A stretch of 7,029 bases of DNA from JAVBMO01 sp031552355. Lineage in GTDB: Bacteria > Bacteroidota > Bacteroidia > Bacteroidales > P3. The stretch lies in assembly GCA_031552355.1 (NCBI GenBank), contig JAVBMO010000164.1:1-7029 (forward strand). Reading direction: 5' to 3'. Positions within the stretch are counted from its first letter, which is position 1, and each line of letters opens with the position of its first letter. A model generated the notes under the pieces. It ran no database searches and was not told the origin of the DNA. It saw nothing but the letters and a program-made list of their open reading frames with translations. A program made the position numbers and the translations under genes. Below, in pieces: positions 1-6,643 of this stretch.

Positions 1-284
1 TCTTTTTTGCAGGCTTGCGAAAAATAAATAAGGAAAGAGTCGTTGTACTTTTGCAGCCATTCCACTGCATTTTTTTCGCCGTCAATGGCATTGCTCAATA
101 CGCCCAAAACGCCATAATTATTGGCAAAAAGCCACTTCAAGGCTTCTTCGTCGCCACGAACGGCATTTGAAAACGCGGCCAATTCGGGATAGCCGTTTCC
201 CAGCAAAAATTTAAAAAAATCCTTCCGCCCTTTGATGGATTGCATCAAGGCTAAAAGGATTTTTTCATCATAGTTCAATAACAT
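1..284 (-). CDS. Unrecognised helical-repeat protein, N-terminal 94 residues (runs off the left edge)
   Basis: The frame opens at an ATG only 2 bp after the pheT stop and stays open for 94 codons to the window edge, so the C-terminus is missing. I do not recognise the family. The visible protein is built from about 25-residue tandem units. FSNAVRGDEEALKWL (residues 38-52) and LSNAIDGEKNAVEWL (63-77) align without gaps at a spacing of 25, sharing S, N, A, G, A, W and L. A weaker copy lies at about 13-37 (IKGRKDFFKFL). A fourth begins at residues 88-94 (FSQACKK) and is cut by the edge. The pattern suggests paired amphipathic helices stacked into a solenoid, as in ankyrin-like or HEAT-like scaffolds, probably used to bind a protein. 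There is no signal peptide or membrane segment in this part, so I infer a cytosolic location. The 2-bp spacing implies co-transcription and probably coupled translation with pheT. The reading frame is convincing; the function is unknown. Confidence 0.75.
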   Translation of the reverse strand, partial: MLLNYDEKILLALMQSIKGRKDFFKFLLGNGYPELAAFSNAVRGDEEALKWLFANNYGVLGVLSNAIDGEKNAVEWLQKYNDSFLIYFSQACKK

Positions 285-286
285 GG

Positions 287-2758
287 TTATGCACGTATTT
301 TAGCACCTAATTTTTCTTCAAAATTCTTTGCCAATTTCGACATTACGGATTCTATCTGTTTGTCGGTAAGGGTTTTTTCTTCGTCCTGCAACACAAAACT
401 GATGGCGTATGATTTCTTGCCTTTTTCTATTTTGTCGCCTTCGTATATATCGAATAAACTTACCTTTTTCAGTAAATGTTTTTCGGTTTCATTGGCCAAT
501 TTCAAGAACGATTCAAAAGAAACTTCTTTGTTCACGACCAACGCCAAATCACGCTTTACTTCGGGGAATTTGGGAAGTTCGCGGAATTCCACTTCTTTGT
601 TCGGCAGGTTTTTTAAAACCAAATCCCAATTGATCTCGGCGCAAAAAACTTCTTGCTTGATGTCGAATTTTTGCAACAATTTGGGATGTAAAACACCAAC
701 CGTTGCCAAATATTTACCGCTATCTTTGTGTTTGTAAGCCACCGCATTTCCGAAAGTCGTATTTTCTACTGTTTCCTGTGCATATTTCGACAAGTCGATG
801 CGCAAACGTTTGAAGATACGTTCTGCATACGATTTCAGATAATAAAAATCGGTTTTAGGCGATTCCGTTTTCCAGTTTACCGGATTTTGCAAGCCCGTCA
901 TAAAAAGGCACAGGTTTTTAGTTTCCTGATATTTTTGAGTAACCGAGCTTTTTTCGTCTGCTTTGGCATTCTTTTTATAGATTTTGCCAAATTCATACAG
1001 TTTTTGATTGGCAATTTTCCGGTTCAGGTTATAAGCAATCACTTCCAATCCGCTATAAACAAGCGTTTGCCGCATGACAGACAATTCCTTGCTTAAAGGA
1101 TTTAAAATTTTCACAATGCTTTGTTCCTCAAATTCAGGATTGTTTTCGTAATATTCAGCCTTGGACAAAGAATTGTTCATAATTTCCGAAAAACCATTGT
1201 CGGACAACAAATCGGCAATGATGTTCTGGATTTTTTCGGGATTCGGCTTTTTGGTATAAGACAAACAACTGTTCAACTGCTCGCCTATCTCTATATTATT
1301 GTATCCGTAAATTCGCAGGATTTCCTCCGTTAAATCGCAAGGACGCGTCACATCTACTTTATTGGTGGGAATACTTACCAATAATTCATCTTCGGATATT
1401 TTCTTAAACGGCATTTCCAAGGAATGAAGGATATTTTTTACCATTTCCACCGGAATTTCTTTTCCGGCAAAGGCATTCAAATTCTTCAAAGAATATTTGA
1501 TTTCCTTATTGACAATGGATTCCGGGTAAACATCAATAATTTCCGAAGCAATTTCGCCTCCGGCCAATTCTTTTATCAGCAAAGCCGCACGTTTCAACGC
1601 ATAGATAGTAATATTGGGGTCGCCGCCACGTTCATAACGGAACGAAGCATCAGTTTTCAACCCGTGAAGTTTCGACGTTTTGCGAATGCTTACAGGATTA
1701 AAATAAGCGCTTTCCAAAAAGACATCCGTGGTTTGTTCGTTTACACCCGATTTCAAACCGCCAAAAACGCCTGCAATACACATGCCACCTTCAGTACTGC
1801 AAATCATCAGTTCCGTTCCGGCCAAAGTCCGTTCCACTTCGTCCAAAGTGGTGAATTTTGTATCTTTCGGCAATTGTTTTACAATAACTTGCCTGTTGGG
1901 AATTTGGCTTGCATCAAAAGCATGCAAAGGCTGCCCCATTTCCATCAACACAAAATTGGTAATGTCCACAATATTATTAATAGAGCGAAGGCCGACGGTT
2001 TTTAATTTATTTTTCAACCAATCGGGCGATTCTTTTACAGTAATTCCTTTGATGGCAATTCCACTGTAACGGGGACAGTCCACCGTGTTTTCAACTTTTA
2101 CGGTGAAAGGCAAAGTGGTATTATCTACTTTGAAATTTTCTACCGAAGGATATTCTATTTTCAAAGAAGAATTTTGGCGTACATTCAAGGCTGCCAACAA
2201 ATCGCGAGCCACGCCCAAATGCGAAGCAGCGTCGGAACGATTGGGCGTAAGCCCGATTTCCAAACAATAATCATCTTCGATTTGGAAATAATCTTTGGCC
2301 AACATTCCCACTTTGGTTTCTGGATTCAAAACCATAATGCCGTCGTGCGAATTCCCCAATCCCAATTCGTCTTCGGCGCAAATCATCCCTTCGGAAGCCA
2401 CGCCCCGGATTTTCGATTTTTTGATTTCAAAGAATTCGGTTTCGGAAGTCCAAATTTTGGTTCCCACAGTAGCCACCGGAACTTTTTGGCCGGCAGCCAC
2501 ATTGGCGGCACCGCAAACAATTTGCAAAAGTTCGCTTTGTCCAACATCTACTGTAGTTACTTTCAGCCGGTCGGCATCGGGATGTTTTTCGCAGGTTTTC
2601 ACTTCGCCGATAAGCACGCCCTCCAAGCCGCCTTTCACACTTTCTATTTTCTCAATCCCTTCCACTTCCAAACCTGAAAATGTCAGCAAGTCTGCGGTTT
2701 CTTCGGGCGACAAACTACAATTTGTATATTGTTTTAACCAATTATAAGATATTTTCAT
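287..2758 (-). CDS. pheT: Phenylalanine--tRNA ligase beta subunit
   Basis: This is the beta chain of the cytosolic alpha2beta2 enzyme that charges tRNA-Phe using ATP. At 823 residues it is full length for the long bacterial form. Domains in order: N-terminal B1 part (MKISYNWLKQY); EMAP-II-like tRNA-binding OB fold at about 40-155 (KHPDADRLKV, 58-67; GMICAEDELGLG, 124-135); B3/B4 editing domain at about 215-385 with NNIVDITNFV (261-270) and GQPLHAFDA (275-283), where H279 probably matches the editing-site histidine; B5 at about 410-490 with IPTNKVDVTRPCDLTEEILR (463-482); the catalytic-like but inactive core at about 495-715; and the C-terminal ferredoxin-fold anticodon-binding domain at about 729-822 (FPEVKRDLALVV, 731-742). 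The ATG is chosen because MKISYNWL is the usual family start. The upstream sequence has only a weak purine stretch (AGAGAAA) and no clear Shine-Dalgarno. The catalytic partner pheS is not in the window. It lies 58 bp after the glycosyltransferase gene and 2 bp before the repeat-protein gene. No truncation or frameshift is seen. Confidence 0.98.
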   Translation of the reverse strand: MKISYNWLKQYTNCSLSPEETADLLTFSGLEVEGIEKIESVKGGLEGVLIGEVKTCEKHPDADRLKVTTVDVGQSELLQIVCGAANVAAGQKVPVATVGTKIWTSETEFFEIKKSKIRGVASEGMICAEDELGLGNSHDGIMVLNPETKVGMLAKDYFQIEDDYCLEIGLTPNRSDAASHLGVARDLLAALNVRQNSSLKIEYPSVENFKVDNTTLPFTVKVENTVDCPRYSGIAIKGITVKESPDWLKNKLKTVGLRSINNIVDITNFVLMEMGQPLHAFDASQIPNRQVIVKQLPKDTKFTTLDEVERTLAGTELMICSTEGGMCIAGVFGGLKSGVNEQTTDVFLESAYFNPVSIRKTSKLHGLKTDASFRYERGGDPNITIYALKRAALLIKELAGGEIASEIIDVYPESIVNKEIKYSLKNLNAFAGKEIPVEMVKNILHSLEMPFKKISEDELLVSIPTNKVDVTRPCDLTEEILRIYGYNNIEIGEQLNSCLSYTKKPNPEKIQNIIADLLSDNGFSEIMNNSLSKAEYYENNPEFEEQSIVKILNPLSKELSVMRQTLVYSGLEVIAYNLNRKIANQKLYEFGKIYKKNAKADEKSSVTQKYQETKNLCLFMTGLQNPVNWKTESPKTDFYYLKSYAERIFKRLRIDLSKYAQETVENTTFGNAVAYKHKDSGKYLATVGVLHPKLLQKFDIKQEVFCAEINWDLVLKNLPNKEVEFRELPKFPEVKRDLALVVNKEVSFESFLKLANETEKHLLKKVSLFDIYEGDKIEKGKKSYAISFVLQDEEKTLTDKQIESVMSKLAKNFEEKLGAKIRA

Positions 2759-2784
2759 TTTCTCTATTTATTTTAAGTAAAGTT

Positions 2785-2792
2785 CAAATTTA
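2785..2792 (-). promoter_or_regulatory. Possible -7 promoter box before pheT (TAAATTTG)
   Basis: TAAATTTG on the minus strand fits the Bacteroidota -7 consensus TAnnTTTG and would give pheT a leader of roughly 20-25 nt. I see no TTG-type -33 element about 19-21 bp further upstream. Part of the box also falls inside the 9-bp-period repeat, so the match may be chance. pheT may simply be transcribed from upstream. Confidence 0.22.
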
Positions 2793-2816
2793 GACAAGAT
2801 CTACATGATTCACATG
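2790..2816 (-). repeat. Degenerate 9-bp-period tandem repeat between glycosyltransferase and pheT
   Basis: Read on the minus strand, three 9-mers follow one another directly after the glycosyltransferase stop codon: CATGTGAAT, CATGTAGAT, CTTGTCTAA. The first two share 7 of 9 bases and the third is more diverged. Similar short repeats of the ATCATGTGAATC or AATCCTGTAAATC kind are, from memory, scattered between genes in many environmental bacterial genomes. AATCCTGT also occurs twice after pepD (6842-6849 and 6894-6901). No function is known to me. Confidence 0.5.
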
Positions 2817-3956
2817 TTATTTCCCTTTTAAAAGGGAATCCATCAACTTATTGAATTCCGCACATTCGTATCGATGATTATAACGAGTTTCCACTTCCTG
2901 TTTGGCTTTTTCCGCTTTGCGCTGAATTTCCGTTTCGTTCTGCAAAACTTGCTTCATTTGTTTTGCCAAATCTTCGCTATTGCGGACTTCAAAAAATGTT
3001 CCTAAATTCCCGTTGTCGAGAATTTCCACAGAACCTCCGGAGCGGCTTGCCAACACGGGAACGCCATAAGTCATGGCTTCCAAAGTAACCATTCCGTAAG
3101 TCTCCCCATCAGTAGGGATTACAAAATAATCGATGGCGCCAAAAAAGTTTTCAATTTCGTTGGTGAATGGACGAATCATCATCTGCTCCTCTAATCCATT
3201 TTGACTAATGAATTGTTTGATTTCCCCGAAGTAATTGTCCGTTGAATTTCTAGTAGGCTCGCCAACAACCAATGCATTGACTAATATTTCTTGCTGTTTA
3301 AGTTTTTGGATAGCTTCCAGCAAAATATGCTGATTTTTAAGCCTGTCTATTCGACCCAAAACTCCAAACAGAGCCCTGCCTGTATTTTTAATTTCAAAAA
3401 AGGCTTTAGCGGCTTCCTTCGTTTTTATTTTCGCTTGAAGTTTTTCCACATCCAAACCCAAAGGAATCACATGTACTTTCGACTTTTTGATGTTTGTCCT
3501 TTGTTTGGTTTCTTCGGCCAAAGAATGCAAAGGCGAAACCCATGCATCTAATTTTTGATACCGAAGTGTGTGGATAATATCTTTTTTATTGATTCCGACC
3601 CTCATGTGTTGCTGGTAAATCAATTTGATTTTGCCGCAGGAAAATGTTTTTATCCACGCCCCCAACGACATATCTTTGTTATCGACAATCAACAAACAGT
3701 TTGTTCTCAAATCCGACAAACGGTTTTTCAATGTCCATGCGGTTTGCAAAGGAAAAGATTTTGAAGGTTTTGGGAAATATTCCGTTTTTACAAAACTTTT
3801 TCCGGCAGCCGAAGCCAATGGTGAATCTTTTACACAAAACAAAACCACCGAGTTGGTTTCCGACAACCACTCCGCCAAACGAAGAGTATTCATTTCGAGC
3901 CCACCCCAACTTTTCGATGCACACAATATTATAAGATGATGTTCCCTTTTTGTCAT
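2817..3956 (-). CDS. Glycosyltransferase, GT4-type (GT-B fold)
   Basis: A 379-residue, probably cytosolic enzyme expected to move a sugar from a nucleotide-sugar donor to a glycan or lipid-linked acceptor with retention of configuration. The N-terminal Rossmann half carries the glycine-rich loop SWGGLE (16-21) after the first strand (HLIILCAS). The C-terminal donor-binding half starts with GVLGRIDRLKNQ (198-209), where R202 and K207 sit at the usual phosphate-contact positions. The retaining GT-B EX7E motif is E285-TYGMVTL-E293, followed by AMTYGVPVLAS (294-304) and a GGSVEIL segment that fits donor binding. There is no signal peptide or membrane helix. It starts 2 bp after the acyltransferase stop with no Shine-Dalgarno, so translation is probably coupled. 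The neighbour suggests an acceptor in lipopolysaccharide core or another envelope glycolipid, but sequence alone does not show the sugar or linkage. Its stop codon overlaps an 18-bp perfect palindrome. Confidence 0.93.
   Translation of the reverse strand: MTKREHHLIILCASKSWGGLEMNTLRLAEWLSETNSVVLFCVKDSPLASAAGKSFVKTEYFPKPSKSFPLQTAWTLKNRLSDLRTNCLLIVDNKDMSLGAWIKTFSCGKIKLIYQQHMRVGINKKDIIHTLRYQKLDAWVSPLHSLAEETKQRTNIKKSKVHVIPLGLDVEKLQAKIKTKEAAKAFFEIKNTGRALFGVLGRIDRLKNQHILLEAIQKLKQQEILVNALVVGEPTRNSTDNYFGEIKQFISQNGLEEQMMIRPFTNEIENFFGAIDYFVIPTDGETYGMVTLEAMTYGVPVLASRSGGSVEILDNGNLGTFFEVRNSEDLAKQMKQVLQNETEIQRKAEKAKQEVETRYNHRYECAEFNKLMDSLLKGK
2821..2838. repeat. 18-bp perfect palindrome at the glycosyltransferase 3' end
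   Basis: TTCCCTTTTAAAAGGGAA is its own reverse complement and encodes the last residues before the glycosyltransferase stop. In RNA it would form a 7-bp stem with a UUAA loop. The sequence that follows in the transcript has no U-run, so it is not a standard intrinsic terminator. It could cause pausing, protect a 3' end, or be chance. Confidence 0.5.
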
Positions 3957-3958
3957 AT

Positions 3959-4858
3959 TTAATTTTCAATTTCCGGATTTAACACCATGTTTTGGGGACG
4001 TTTGTGTTTCCACCTTTTATGTGACCACAACCAATATTCAGGCTTTTCGACAATTGCCTTTTCCAACATTTTCAAACTCGTTTGCGTTATAAATCCATCC
4101 GTTTCCTGCGAAGGATTGTCTGTTATTTTTTTGATTTCAAACGAATACCAACCTCTTTTTTCTTTTTTTACTTCATAAAAAAACACAGGATAATTGTATT
4201 TCTTTGCAAAATATTCCGGCCCAAAAATAATTCCCGACTCCTGATTCAAGAATTTCATCCAATAACTTTTTTGGGGATTCCCAGTCGATTGGTCGTTCAA
4301 CATCATGTAAACAGACAATTTCTTCTCCGTTTCGTATGCTGCAAACTTTTCCTTTACATTATCGGCATCAATAACCTCTGTTCCATAGCGCGTTCGAAAA
4401 AATGTCAAAACCTTTCCAAAACCTTTATTCGAAAGAGGTTTACCAACGCCTATTCCGTGGTGTTTAAACTGCATGGCCAGCGACAAAACCATGTACTCCC
4501 AATTGTTATAATGTCCGGAAATAAATATTACACTTTTGCCTCGTTCATAACATTCATTGATTATTTCAGGATTTTTACAATAATAACGTTTCATCACCCC
4601 TTTCCGGGAAAGACTCAACATTTTAAAGGCTTCCAAAAATAGATCCGACAAATGATGATAAAATTTCTTTGCAATGGTTTCTATTTCTTCTTTTTCTTTA
4701 TGTGGAAACGAATTGGACAAATTCATCAATACCACATCCTGCCTGTATTTCGCCACATTTTGCAAAACAAAACATAAAAAATTGGAAATAATGTACAAAC
4801 ATTTCATCGGAAGCAATGACAATGGCACAAATATACAGTAAAAAAGAAGTTTGTACAT
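3959..4858 (-). CDS. Lysophospholipid / lipid A late acyltransferase (LpxL/HtrB-like)
   Basis: A 299-residue inner-membrane enzyme of the LpxL/HtrB branch, expected to move an acyl chain onto a lipid A precursor on the cytoplasmic face. The start MYKLLFYCIF opens a hydrophobic segment (about 2-33) that would anchor it. It is followed by the family's YRQDVVLMNLSNSFP pattern (38-52). The catalytic HX4E motif is H116-YNNW-E121 in IFISGHYNNWEY. Further family signatures are DQST (189-192), the FGPEYFAKKY segment (212-221) and the C-terminal WLWSHKRWKHKRP (276-288). I prefer the first ATG over the internal M18 because M18 would remove much of the membrane anchor, and AGAGGAA lies 10 bases upstream. 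It heads the minus-strand gene run and lies 2 bp before the glycosyltransferase. Bacteroidota lipid A is often under-acylated and the acyl position varies, so I assign the family but not a specific gene symbol. An aminolipid acyltransferase role is a less likely alternative. Confidence 0.93.
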   Translation of the reverse strand: MYKLLFYCIFVPLSLLPMKCLYIISNFLCFVLQNVAKYRQDVVLMNLSNSFPHKEKEEIETIAKKFYHHLSDLFLEAFKMLSLSRKGVMKRYYCKNPEIINECYERGKSVIFISGHYNNWEYMVLSLAMQFKHHGIGVGKPLSNKGFGKVLTFFRTRYGTEVIDADNVKEKFAAYETEKKLSVYMMLNDQSTGNPQKSYWMKFLNQESGIIFGPEYFAKKYNYPVFFYEVKKEKRGWYSFEIKKITDNPSQETDGFITQTSLKMLEKAIVEKPEYWLWSHKRWKHKRPQNMVLNPEIEN

Positions 4859-4859
4859 T
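4790..4859 (-). promoter_or_regulatory. Inverted repeat enclosing the acyltransferase start codon
   Basis: AATGTACAAAC (4859-4849 on the minus strand) contains the ATG. It is perfectly complementary to GTTTGTACATT (4800-4790), with 48 nt between the arms. In mRNA the 11-bp stem would bury the start codon. The downstream arm falls in codons 20-23, just after the internal M18. Regulation through this stem is an inference. Confidence 0.4.
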
Positions 4860-4868
4860 GAGTATAGA

Positions 4869-4875
4869 TTCCTCT
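4869..4875 (-). promoter_or_regulatory. Shine-Dalgarno-like site of the acyltransferase gene
   Basis: AGAGGAA lies 10 bases before the ATG at 4858. It is notable because the other starts in this window lack a clear AGGA-type site, as is common in Bacteroidota. It supports the first ATG as the true start. Confidence 0.45.
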
Positions 4876-4893
4876 TGTGTTTGTAATTTTGGC

Positions 4894-4947
4894 TGAACTT
4901 TTGGCGATATCAAACGTTTCTTTTCAAAAGTTCAGTTCTTTTGATAT
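4894..4947. repeat. Three competing inverted repeats in the divergent intergenic region
   Basis: Pair A is TGAACTTTTG (4894-4903) with CAAAAGTTCA (4925-4934): 10 bp, perfect, arms starting 31 bp apart. Pair C is ATATCAAA (4907-4914) with TTTGATAT (4940-4947): 8 bp, perfect, interleaved with A. Pair B is TCAAAAG (4924-4930) with CTTTTGA (4938-4944): 7-bp stem with a 7-nt loop, sharing bases with both A and C. The 31-bp arm spacing is about three helical turns, which suits a protein operator. The interleaving would also suit alternative RNA folds in the acyltransferase leader. Confidence 0.5.
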
Positions 4948-4949
4948 GA

Positions 4950-4957
4950 CAAAATTA
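4950..4957 (-). promoter_or_regulatory. Possible -7 promoter box of the acyltransferase operon (TAATTTTG)
   Basis: TAATTTTG on the minus strand matches the Bacteroidota TAnnTTTG -7 consensus. It would place the transcript start inside or next to the inverted-repeat cluster, about 85 nt before the ATG. No clear TTG -33 box is visible at the usual distance; the nearest is a T-rich CTTTTC stretch. Confidence 0.35.
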
Positions 4958-5137
4958 CGGATTTTTTAAGACTTGAAAAGAAAGTCAGAGAAATGCACCG
5001 GATTTTTTACGTTCAAGCATTTACCTTTTTGAAGAAAGGCGCCATTTTTTCAAAATAAAGTCTTACCTTAGCACTCTGAAAAATTTGAATTATAAAACAA
5101 AACACATAATCATTAACCTTTTAAATATCCTATTATT
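4958..5137 (+). other. Leader and promoter region of pepD, promoter unresolved
   Basis: AT-rich, with no open gene. TACCTTAG (5064-5071) is one base off the TAnnTTTG -7 consensus but has no TTG at the -33 distance. CCTTT/AAAGG (5024-5028, 5035-5039) could form a small hairpin followed, after CGCCA, by a T-run, but the stem is too weak to call a terminator. The bases before the pepD ATG are A/T-rich with no Shine-Dalgarno, as is usual in this phylum. Confidence 0.3.
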
Positions 5138-6598
5138 ATGAGCGAGATTTTAAATTTAGAGCCCAAAGTTTTGTGGAAAAATTTCCACAGTTTGACACAA
5201 GTTCCCCATCCTTCAAAAAAAGAAGAAAAAATTCAGGCTTTTATCGTTGATTTTGCTAAAAGTCACAATCTGGAATATGTGAAAGATGCCGTTGGCAACG
5301 TAATTATTAGAAAACCTGCCACTCCCGGTTTTGAAAATAAAAAAGGTGTTGTTTTGCAAGCCCACCTTGATATGGTACCTCAAAAAAATGCAGATACCGT
5401 TCACGATTTTGAAAAAGACCCTATCCAAACTTTTATTGATGGCGAATGGGTGAAAGCCAAAGGCACCACTTTGGGCGCCGACAACGGCATTGGCGCTGCC
5501 GCCATTATGAGCATTTTGGAATCGAAAGATGTTGCCCACGGCCCTATTGAAGCGCTACTTACCTGCGACGAAGAAACCGGCATGACAGGCGCTTTTGGTT
5601 TGCAATCCGGCTTTTTAAATGGCGATATTCTGATGAATTTGGATTCCGAAGATGAAGGCGAATTGTATGTTGGTTGCGCCGGCGGCGTGGACGTAAACAT
5701 CACGTTCCAATACACTCCCGAAGCGGTTCCCGCCAACATGAACGCTTTTGATTTGAAAGTTACAGGCCTTTCAGGCGGACACTCCGGTATGGACATCATT
5801 CTTTATAAAGGCAATGCCAACAAAATTATTTTCCGCTTTTTGCGTATTGCAACCAAAAAATACGGTTGCCGCATGGCCGGTATCGCCGGTGGAAATATGA
5901 GAAACGCTATCCCTCGCGAAGCCTTTGCTACTATTTTGGTTCCTACCGACAAAGTGGATGCATTGAAAAAAGAATTGGCCAACTTTACAGAAATGGTACA
6001 AGCTGAATTGGTAGCCAAAGAATCCAATATTCACATAAGCCTTGAGGCAACTTCGGCACCTCAAAACGCTTTTTCGGAAGAATTTCAAAATCGCTTAATC
6101 AATAGTATTTATGCTTGCCCCAATGGCGTTGCCCGCATGAGCGATTCCATGCCCGGCTTGGTAGAAACTTCTTTGAACCTGGCTATCGTAAAATCCGAAG
6201 GGAACGAAGTGAAAGTAGCCTGCCTATTGCGTAGTTCTGTGGACACTGCCAAATTCGACCTTGCCGAAATGGTGGCTTGCGTTATGGAATTGGGCGGCGC
6301 ACAAAAAATTTCTTTCGATGGCGCTTATCCCGGCTGGAAACCCAATATGGATTCTGCCATTTTGAAAGTGATGCAAGACGTTTATCAAAAAATGTATGGC
6401 AAAAAGCCTGAAATCAAAGCCGTACATGCCGGTTTGGAATGCGGACTTTTGGGTGGCGTTTATCCTAACTGGGACATGATTTCTTTTGGCCCAACCATTC
6501 GCAATCCACACTCACCCGATGAAAGAGTGAATATTAAAACCGTAAAAATGTTTTGGGATTATTTGTTGGAATGCTTGAAAAACGTTCCCAATAAATAA
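5138..6598 (+). CDS. pepD: Xaa-His dipeptidase (aminoacyl-histidine dipeptidase), peptidase family M20C
   Basis: A cytosolic di-zinc metallopeptidase that splits dipeptides, classically Xaa-His such as carnosine, to recycle amino acids. At 486 residues it is almost the length of the enterobacterial enzyme. The M20 active site is complete: H76 and D78 in QAHLDMVP; bridging D115 in TLGADNGIGA; catalytic base E145 and ligand E146 in CDEETGM; D169 in NLDSEDEG; and the last zinc ligand H458 in IRNPHSPDER. The lid/dimerisation domain (about 185-400) carries GLSGGHSGMDI (210-220) and GGNMRNAIPREAFA (251-264). HAGLECGLLGG (430-440) is a family signature. No signal peptide is seen. The ATG is chosen because MSEILNLEPKVLW is the family's usual start. 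It is transcribed alone, diverging from the acyltransferase operon and ending in its own terminator. Nothing indicates a defect. Family assignment is firm; the natural substrate range in this organism is inferred. Confidence 0.97.
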   Translation: MSEILNLEPKVLWKNFHSLTQVPHPSKKEEKIQAFIVDFAKSHNLEYVKDAVGNVIIRKPATPGFENKKGVVLQAHLDMVPQKNADTVHDFEKDPIQTFIDGEWVKAKGTTLGADNGIGAAAIMSILESKDVAHGPIEALLTCDEETGMTGAFGLQSGFLNGDILMNLDSEDEGELYVGCAGGVDVNITFQYTPEAVPANMNAFDLKVTGLSGGHSGMDIILYKGNANKIIFRFLRIATKKYGCRMAGIAGGNMRNAIPREAFATILVPTDKVDALKKELANFTEMVQAELVAKESNIHISLEATSAPQNAFSEEFQNRLINSIYACPNGVARMSDSMPGLVETSLNLAIVKSEGNEVKVACLLRSSVDTAKFDLAEMVACVMELGGAQKISFDGAYPGWKPNMDSAILKVMQDVYQKMYGKKPEIKAVHAGLECGLLGGVYPNWDMISFGPTIRNPHSPDERVNIKTVKMFWDYLLECLKNVPNK

Positions 6599-6643
6599 TT
6601 GCTTTCCTATTTAATTAAGGGAAAACATTCCTTTTTAAGTTTG

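Noticed and set aside
360..2747. Many plus-strand open frames of about 60-190 codons (for example 1424-2005 and 2174-2677)
   Set aside because: They lie antisense inside pheT, have no recognisable domains, and their low-complexity phenylalanine/serine-rich translations are what the opposite strand of an AT-rich gene gives.
3679..3969. Minus-strand open frame of 96 codons overlapping the acyltransferase/glycosyltransferase junction
   Set aside because: It is out of frame with both real genes and shows no family features. The glycosyltransferase frame has its expected glycine loop in the same stretch.
3291..4642. Plus-strand open frames opposite the glycosyltransferase and acyltransferase genes
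   Set aside because: Antisense shadows with no motif, no ribosome site and no conserved pattern; the minus-strand genes carry clear catalytic motifs.
4698..4913. Minus-strand 71-codon frame starting upstream of the acyltransferase ATG
   Set aside because: A possible leader peptide was considered. It overlaps the acyltransferase start by about 160 bases out of frame, has no Shine-Dalgarno, and its sequence beyond the ATG only shadows the conserved gene.
4894..4947. Stable H-type pseudoknot riboswitch
   Set aside because: The pairing order fits, but the loops of 5 and 3 nt are probably too short to span the full stems, and the candidate promoter would start transcription inside the first arm. 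No known riboswitch core is recognisable.
5064..5071. TACCTTAG as the pepD -7 promoter box
   Set aside because: It is one base off the consensus, and no TTG-type -33 element lies 19-21 bp upstream. It is mentioned in the leader entry but not called as a separate promoter.
5213..6511. Minus-strand open frames inside pepD, up to 132 codons
   Set aside because: Antisense shadows of a gene with a complete M20C active site; no domain is recognisable in them.
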